From assembly GCF_000219915.2 (NCBI RefSeq), contig NC_017964.1, forward strand, positions 1,054,001-1,118,000: a stretch of 64,000 nt of DNA, read 5' to 3'. Position numbers and translations under genes: made by a program. Position 1 is the stretch's first letter. Each line of letters begins with the position of its first letter. The notes beneath the pieces are model-generated. The model was not told the origin of the DNA and ran no database searches. It saw only the letters and a list, made by a program, of their open reading frames with translations. The stretch is from Advenella kashmirensis WT001 (GTDB lineage: Bacteria > Pseudomonadota > Gammaproteobacteria > Burkholderiales > Burkholderiaceae_B). Shown here in pieces: positions 58,886-64,000 of the stretch.

Positions 58886-59866
58886 ATGAATACTTCTATC
58901 AATGAACCCCAGGCGGTATCCAATCCCGTAACCCGTAACGCAATATTCATCGTTGCAACCATAGCTCAAGACAGCGAGCATCTTGAGACGGTGCGCGCCT
59001 GGTGCGAAGATGTGGAAGGCCTGGTGCGTTCAGTGGGTACACGATTTCCGGCAAGCGGGTTAAGCTGTGTTTGCGGATTTGGCTCCGATGCATGGGATCG
59101 GCTGTTTGGCCAGCCGCGGCCAATGCAATTGCATCCTTTCAAGGCCATCGGATCGGGAGAGCGGATAGCCGTGTCCACGCCTGGAGATCTGCTACTGCAT
59201 ATTCGCGCCGACGAAATGGATATGTGTTTCGAGCTTGCTACTCAATTGATCTCAAAACTTGGCGATGCCGTGACGGTGATCGACGAAGTACACGGATTCC
59301 GTTATTTCGATCAGCGTGCCATCATCGGCTTTGTCGATGGCACTGAAAACCCCACAGGCCGAGAGGCCGAAGACTACACCGTTATCGGGGACGAGGATCA
59401 AACGTTTGCTGGTGGCAGTTACGTATTGGTGCAAAAATACCTGCACGATATGAACGCCTGGAATGCGCTTACTGTTGAGCAGCAGGAAAAGGTCATCGGC
59501 CGCAGCAAATTTGCCAATATTGAGCTTGACGAAGACGTCAAACCGACCAATTCCCACAGCGCACTGACGACCGTAGAAGAAAACGGACGCGAATTGAAGA
59601 TCATCAGAGACAACATGCCTTTTGGCAGACCGGGAATGGGTGAGTTTGGCACTTACTTTGTTGGCTATGCGCGTACGCCGAGTATCATCGAAACCATGCT
59701 GGAAAATATGTTTGTCGGACGTCCTGCCGGCAACTACGATCGGTTACTCGATTTTAGCCGCGCTGTCACCGGTACTTTGTTTTTTGTCCCATCCGTCACG
59801 CTGCTTGAGTCGCTCGCTTCATGCAAGCCGGTCGAAACAGAAAGCGTGCAGGCTTCACCTGTTTAA
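58886..59866 (+). CDS. DyP-type peroxidase
   Basis: A 326-aa heme peroxidase. The DyP motif with the catalytic Asp is in IIGFVDGTENPTG, the proximal His in PTNSHSALT, and the distal Arg probably in KIIRDNMPFG; GTYFVGYARTP is another family block. The ATG at 58886 is preceded by CCAGGA. There is no signal peptide, so the protein is cytoplasmic or packed in an encapsulin; no encapsulin gene is seen. It lies 42 bases before the FdhF-like gene and may be co-transcribed. Confidence 0.92.
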   Translation: MNTSINEPQAVSNPVTRNAIFIVATIAQDSEHLETVRAWCEDVEGLVRSVGTRFPASGLSCVCGFGSDAWDRLFGQPRPMQLHPFKAIGSGERIAVSTPGDLLLHIRADEMDMCFELATQLISKLGDAVTVIDEVHGFRYFDQRAIIGFVDGTENPTGREAEDYTVIGDEDQTFAGGSYVLVQKYLHDMNAWNALTVEQQEKVIGRSKFANIELDEDVKPTNSHSALTTVEENGRELKIIRDNMPFGRPGMGEFGTYFVGYARTPSIIETMLENMFVGRPAGNYDRLLDFSRAVTGTLFFVPSVTLLESLASCKPVETESVQASPV

Positions 59867-59908
59867 TCAGTTTTCATTTGCGTTGCTCACCGTTGTGCAG
59901 GAGGTCCT

Positions 59909-62196
59909 ATGACTACTAAAAGACGTGAGGTACCGGGCATACGCCCCTACGATGCGCCGGCTGGCGGCTGGGGGGCACTCAAGGCAACCGCTGTTGCTGT
60001 CCGAACGCAAATGGATATGATGGAAGCGCCCGTCACGCTGATGCGGACTAACCAGCCAATGGGCTTTGATTGCCCCGGCTGTGCATGGCCGGACAAAGAG
60101 CATCGCTCCACGTTCCAATTTTGTGAGAATGGTGCAAAAGCGGTGACCTGGGAGGCAACGAAAAAACGCGTTACTGCAGATTTTCTGGCGCAGAATACAG
60201 TGACCTCGCTGCTAAAAAAAACCGATTATGAATTGGAAAATTATGGTCGCCTGACGCAACCGTTATCCTATGACCGTGAAACGGACATATTGCGCCCAGT
60301 AAGCTGGGAGGCTGCGTTTGAGCGTATCGGTACGGTTCTGCGCGGGTTATCGCCCAACCAGGTAGAGTTCTATACCTCTGGCCGGGCGTCCAACGAAGCA
60401 GCCTATCTTTTTCAGCTTTTTGCCCGTGAGTTTGGTACGAACAACTTTCCAGACTGCTCCAATATGTGCCATGAAGCGACCAGCGTGGGATTGCCACGCT
60501 CGATCGGAATAGGCAAAGGAACAGTATCGCTGGACGATTTTGACGACACCGAACTGATTATCTCAATTGGTCATAATCCCGGCACTAATCACCCGAGGAT
60601 GATGGGCACGCTACATGAGGCTTCACGGCGGGGCGTACCCATTGTCGTTCTGAATCCATTGAAAGAAAGAGCGCTGGAGCGCTTTACCGATCCCCAGAAC
60701 GTGGTCGAGATGGCAACATACAGTTCGACCAGAATTGCGTCATCGTATTATCAGGTGAAATCAGGTGGAGACACGGCGGCGCTCAAAGGCATCATGAAAG
60801 CGCTTTTGGCATTGGATGAGACAGATCCGGATGTCATTGACCACGACTTTATAGCAGAGCACACACATGGATTTGCTCAGTTCTCTGACGATCTGCGTGA
60901 CACGTCCTGGGAAAGGATAGAGAAAGAGAGCGGTTTGCCGCGTACCGACCTGGAGCAAGTGGCAGTCGCCTATGCCAAATCCCGGGCGACAATCGTCTCC
61001 TATGGCATGGGCATTACACAGCACAATAAAGGTACGGCGAATGTTCGTTTGATTGCCGATTTGCTTCTGATGCGCGGCAATTTTGGTAAACCGGGGGCAG
61101 GCATTTGCCCATTGCGTGGACATTCCAATGTGCAGGGCAATCGCACTGTCGGCATCACCGAAAAGCCGTCAAGCCAGTTTCTGCAGAATATTGAAGAGGT
61201 ATTCGGATTTGCGCCTCCTCAAGAGCATGGGCATGATTCGGTAAGAGCAATGCAGGCGATGATTGAGGGAAAATCAAAAGCACTGATTTGTCTGGGTGGA
61301 AACTTCGCCGTTGCATTGCCGGATTCCGAACAGTCGTTTCAGGCAATGAAGCAACTGGACTTGAGCGTACACATCGGTACAAAACTGAATCGTTCGCATC
61401 TGCTTGTGGCCAAAGAAACCTGATACTTCCATGCCTGGGTCGTACTGAACTTGATATTCAGGCAGGCGAGCGACAGTCCGTAACCGTAGAGGATTCCATG
61501 TCCATGGTGCATGCCTCATCGGGCAAGTTAAAACCGGCCTCCGAGTTTCTTAAATCTGAGCCGGCCATTATCGCCGGTATGGCCATGGCCACGTTGCCGC
61601 AAAGCAAGGTGCTGTGGCAGGATCTGGTAAGCAACTACGATGCCATTCGTGATTTGATCGAGAAAACCATTCCCGGTTTTGATAACTACAATAAGCGAAT
61701 CAGAATTCCCGGCGGATTTCGCATGCCATTGCCGCCCACGGAGCGCAAGTGGCCAACAGAAACAGGCAAGGCGATGTTTTCTGTATTCAGAGGCGTCAGC
61801 GAGGACGCCAAAGTAGAGGGTCATGATGTATTGCGTCTTATCACGCTGCGTAGCCATGACCAATACAACACCACCGTATATGCGCTGGATGACCGCTACA
61901 GAGGGGTATTCGGGCGCAGAGATGTGTTGTTCATGAATGACATTGATCTGGAACAGCAAGGCCTGGAACATGGTGATCTTGTCGATATTGAAACCGTCGT
62001 TTCTGCAAGAAAGCTCAGCATGACAGGCATTACCGTGATTGCCTACGACATTGCGCCCGGCTCGGTCGGCGCCTACTATCCCGAAGCCAATGTGCTCGTA
62101 CCACTGGATTATTTTGATCAGGATAGCGGGACACCGTCTTACAAATCAGTTCCGGTAAGGGTTACACGTAGCGCCAAACAAAATCATTTGCTATGA
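59909..62196 (+). CDS. FdhF/YdeP-family molybdopterin oxidoreductase alpha subunit (one frameshift)
   Basis: A DMSO reductase-superfamily enzyme. The N terminus (GIRPYDAPAGGWGALKA and GFDCPGCAWPDKEHRS) is the hallmark of the YdeP/'Fdhalpha-like' group, with a reduced Cys motif unlike true FdhF. ELIISIGHNPGTNHPRM, SYGMGITQHNKGTANVRLIADLLLMRGNFGKPGAGICPLRGHSNVQG and the C-terminal DQYNTTVYALDDRYRG bind the molybdopterin cofactor. The frame breaks at VAKET near 61420; one restored C gives LILPCLGRTELD and the stop at 62196, 762 aa in total. YdeP is linked to acid resistance in Escherichia coli, but the substrate is unknown. Confidence 0.9.
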
Positions 62197-62317
62197 GCGA
62201 GATCACTACCTTGAGCTTAAGACTTCATGAGGTTGTGTCAAAGCATGGCTAAGACACTCTCATGAACGATGCATCTCGAAAAATGAATTACTTCTCAATT
62301 TTTTTTAACCGAAGCTT

Positions 62318-62785
62318 ATGCCACCTTACTCAAATTTCGAAGAAGAAACCTCCACCAGCGCATGCCTGTTTTGCGCAATTGCAAACAGGAAGGCTCCTGC
62401 GCATATCGTGTACGAAGATCATGACTTTCTGGCTTTCCTGGATATCAATCCCATACGACCAGGGCATGTGCAACTTATCCCATGCACGCATCATGCCTAT
62501 TTCGACGATCTCTCTTCGGACCTCGCTGCCCGCATGATGCAGCTTGGACAGCGGCTTGCCAGGGCCATGAAGGCTGTTCACAAAGTAGAGCGTGTCGGTT
62601 TTGTTTTCACCGGCAGCGATATTGCCCATGTACATGCGCATCTGGTGCCTTTAATCGGCCATGCGGACATCACTTCAACGGCATATATTGAGCAAAAGGA
62701 TCTTCGCTTTGTTAATGCGCCGCAGGCTTCCTGGGACGAGCTAATCGGGCAGGCCGAGCTACTGAAGAGCACTCTGGCAGTTTAA
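62318..62785 (+). CDS. HIT family (histidine triad) protein
   Basis: A 155-aa nucleotide-binding hydrolase. The zinc-like CLFCAIANRKAPAHIVYEDHDFLAFLDINPIRPGHVQLIP is the typical HIT N-terminal domain, and the triad itself is in AHVHAHLVPL. A family member would cleave nucleotide phosphoramidates or dinucleotide polyphosphates. The frame is intact; the ribosome site is weak. It lies about 120 bases after the YdeP-like gene and may belong to the same unit. Confidence 0.9.
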   Translation: MPPYSNFEEETSTSACLFCAIANRKAPAHIVYEDHDFLAFLDINPIRPGHVQLIPCTHHAYFDDLSSDLAARMMQLGQRLARAMKAVHKVERVGFVFTGSDIAHVHAHLVPLIGHADITSTAYIEQKDLRFVNAPQASWDELIGQAELLKSTLAV

Positions 62786-62867
62786 TAATATCAGTGTTTT
62801 TCAGTGTGGCACGCGGGCAAGTAACAACAGGGAATTGATTTTTTCAGCCGCGAGGCCAATGTCATAT

Positions 62868-62898
62868 CGAAGCTGGCCAACTTATGCGGCCAGCTTCG
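62868..62898. terminator. Probable bidirectional hairpin between HIT and PepSY genes
   Basis: CGAAGCTGGCC and GGCCAGCTTCG form perfect 11-bp arms with a 9-base loop between convergent genes. There is no long T tract. Confidence 0.6.
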
Positions 62899-62961
62899 TC
62901 TCTCTACTAAAGCACTCGGGGCAGCATCTGTGTGATGTTTTATCTGCCCTCGTGCGCTTGG

Positions 62962-64000
62962 TCAGGCGCCGTTGCGCAACATAACCGCAGACCGGCTTGT
63001 TCCGCGTTTCCAGCGAACAATATCGATCATAATGAACGCCAGCAAGCTAATGCCCATCAAGGGCAAGGCATAGCCCAGCAGGGCAGCTATTACAACTGAA
63101 ATTGCTTTGAGCGATGCCGGCAAACTCGTCCACGCAGCAACAAGCGTTCTTGCCGGATGGGGGCCGAAGGCCGCCGGTCTGCGCAGCCACCACATGCGAT
63201 ACCCCAGCCCGATCATCACGCAAAGTCCGACTCCGAAAGCGATCAGCAACAGTTGGTTGGGCAGGCCGAAAAGTATGCCCATATGTGCATCCACACCCCA
63301 TCGTGTCAGTTTTGCGACCAAAGGAAAGGTATTGAATTCTGTCCGATCAACGATACTGAAATCTCGCGGATTGACGGCAACGGCATCAACCTGTGTGGGC
63401 CAGCGGCGATCAACTTCCGTAACCGTCCAGGTTTTGCCGGCCTCTTTGGGCGCGCGAATCTCTATCATACCGGCACGGATGCCGGCCTCTCTGGCTGCGG
63501 CAACGACCCGTGGCCAGTCTTGCGCTGACTGTGTTGTGCCCGCCATGGTGGCATGGTGTTCCGCATGCGGGTCTGCATGCATGGCCTGCGTGTCCTGGGC
63601 CAGTGTGGTGTTAACCTGCGGCGTAAGCCATCCCATATTGGTGCGCAATTGGTTGATGTTGTCGCCGGCCCAGCGTGACCAGGTCAGGCCCGTCACCGAC
63701 ACAAAGATCAGCCCCGCAAACAGCACCAGGCCCAGCGTGGCGTGCCAATGGCGATTTTTCAGGAACGTACTTTCTTTTCTTGCGCTCTTGCGTGCTGTCC
63801 GGGTGCTGAACCAAAGCAGTAGCCCGCCAAGTGCCGCAACCCACAACCAGGATGCAGCCAGTTCGCTATAGTTCCGGCCCAGATCGCCCAGCAACAGGGA
63901 CCGATGGGCCTTGTCCAGCCATAAGCGAATGGGCAGCACGCCGCTGGTGCCATAGACCATCATGTCGCCTTTTATCTGAAGGGTATAGGGATCGACAAAA
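62962..64000 (-). CDS. PepSY-domain membrane protein (5' end outside window)
   Basis: The frame is open to the window edge; at least 345 C-terminal residues are present (FVDPYTLQIKGD precedes MMVYGTSGVLP). Several membrane segments are clear: SWLWVAALGGLLLWF, ATLGLVLFAGLIFVSVTGL with the PepSY-TM wording LTWSRWAGD, LLLIAFGVGLCVMIGLGY, and the last pair near the end. A long periplasmic loop is His-rich (HADPHAEHHATM). PepSY_TM proteins often sit beside siderophore receptors and act in ferric-siderophore reduction. The upstream neighbour is not visible, so this role is inference. Confidence 0.85.
   Translation of the reverse strand, partial: FVDPYTLQIKGDMMVYGTSGVLPIRLWLDKAHRSLLLGDLGRNYSELAASWLWVAALGGLLLWFSTRTARKSARKESTFLKNRHWHATLGLVLFAGLIFVSVTGLTWSRWAGDNINQLRTNMGWLTPQVNTTLAQDTQAMHADPHAEHHATMAGTTQSAQDWPRVVAAAREAGIRAGMIEIRAPKEAGKTWTVTEVDRRWPTQVDAVAVNPRDFSIVDRTEFNTFPLVAKLTRWGVDAHMGILFGLPNQLLLIAFGVGLCVMIGLGYRMWWLRRPAAFGPHPARTLVAAWTSLPASLKAISVVIAALLGYALPLMGISLLAFIMIDIVRWKRGTSRSAVMLRNGA

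Noticed and set aside
61288..62196. A separate 302-aa second molybdopterin enzyme
   Set aside because: It is the C-terminal part of the YdeP-like protein, joined to the first part by one missing C near 61420.

Overview
The window is about 64 kb of chromosome from a betaproteobacterium of the family Alcaligenaceae. The gene orders argue for this: rplU-rpmA-obg-proB, hemL-thiE-thiD-like-rubredoxin, algH-ruvX-pyrR-pyrB-pyrC', aroQ-accB-accC-prmA, rplM-rpsI, and a lysine/alanine-rich histone H1-like protein ending in the [12 protein letters not shown] tail known from Bordetella. A SorAB-type sulfite dehydrogenase and a cysI end suggest an inorganic-sulfur user, so an Advenella (Tetrathiobacter)-like organism is my best guess. 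That name is inference. Almost the whole window is ordinary core genome, and I saw no CRISPR array, complete prophage, intact insertion sequence or rRNA operon.

Layout. 0-4.7 kb: end of cysI, an XRE regulator, and a TetR regulator divergent from two MFS exporters, with a clear promoter and operator pair between them. 4.8-13.5 kb, mostly minus strand: proB, obg, rpmA, rplU, a DUF1853 gene, argJ, hemL, thiE and a degenerate ThiD-like kinase. 13.8-18.5 kb, plus strand: rubredoxin, algH, ruvX, pyrR, pyrB, a non-catalytic-looking dihydroorotase (pyrC') and a PlsC-type acyltransferase. 18.6-26.4 kb, minus strand: apaH, lptG, mtgA, aroE, an RNase II family gene, a YqiA-like esterase and mpl, many joined by ATGA overlaps. 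26.6-32.5 kb, plus strand: a TlpA-like thioredoxin, aroQ, accB, accC, prmA, a DUF3426 zinc-ribbon protein and a PfkB kinase. 32.5-36 kb, minus strand: yggT, histone-like protein, gltX. 36.2-42.8 kb: a Pat-type protein acetyltransferase, an esterase, darP divergent from pmbA, and an orphan TRAP solute-binding protein. 43.1-53.7 kb, plus strand except anmK: rplM-rpsI, argC, a coiled-coil membrane protein, erpA, tyrS, a YbhB-like protein, glyA, nrdR, ribD, ribE.

The accessory part is 53.7-58.9 kb. A tRNA-Ser(GGA) is preceded by two tandem copies of its own 5' end and followed by a small remnant island. The island is bounded by 42-bp near-identical direct repeats and carries an HI1419/HI1420-type toxin-antitoxin pair whose toxin has an in-frame TAG. 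Beyond it lie sorBA, a lipoprotein, a heptanucleotide microsatellite, a DyP peroxidase, an FdhF/YdeP-type molybdopterin oxidoreductase, a HIT protein and a PepSY membrane protein cut by the window end.

A caution for any reader: I count about 25 single-base indels in about 20 otherwise well-conserved genes, including rplU, accB, accC, gltX, glyA, lptG and ribE. Nearly all are a lost G or C in a short G/C run, and two are an extra A in an A run. Loss of so many indispensable genes is not credible, so I treat these as sequencing errors, give each such gene its full restored span, and type it as CDS. The only gene I call a pseudogene is the toxin, because its lesion is a substitution-type stop.
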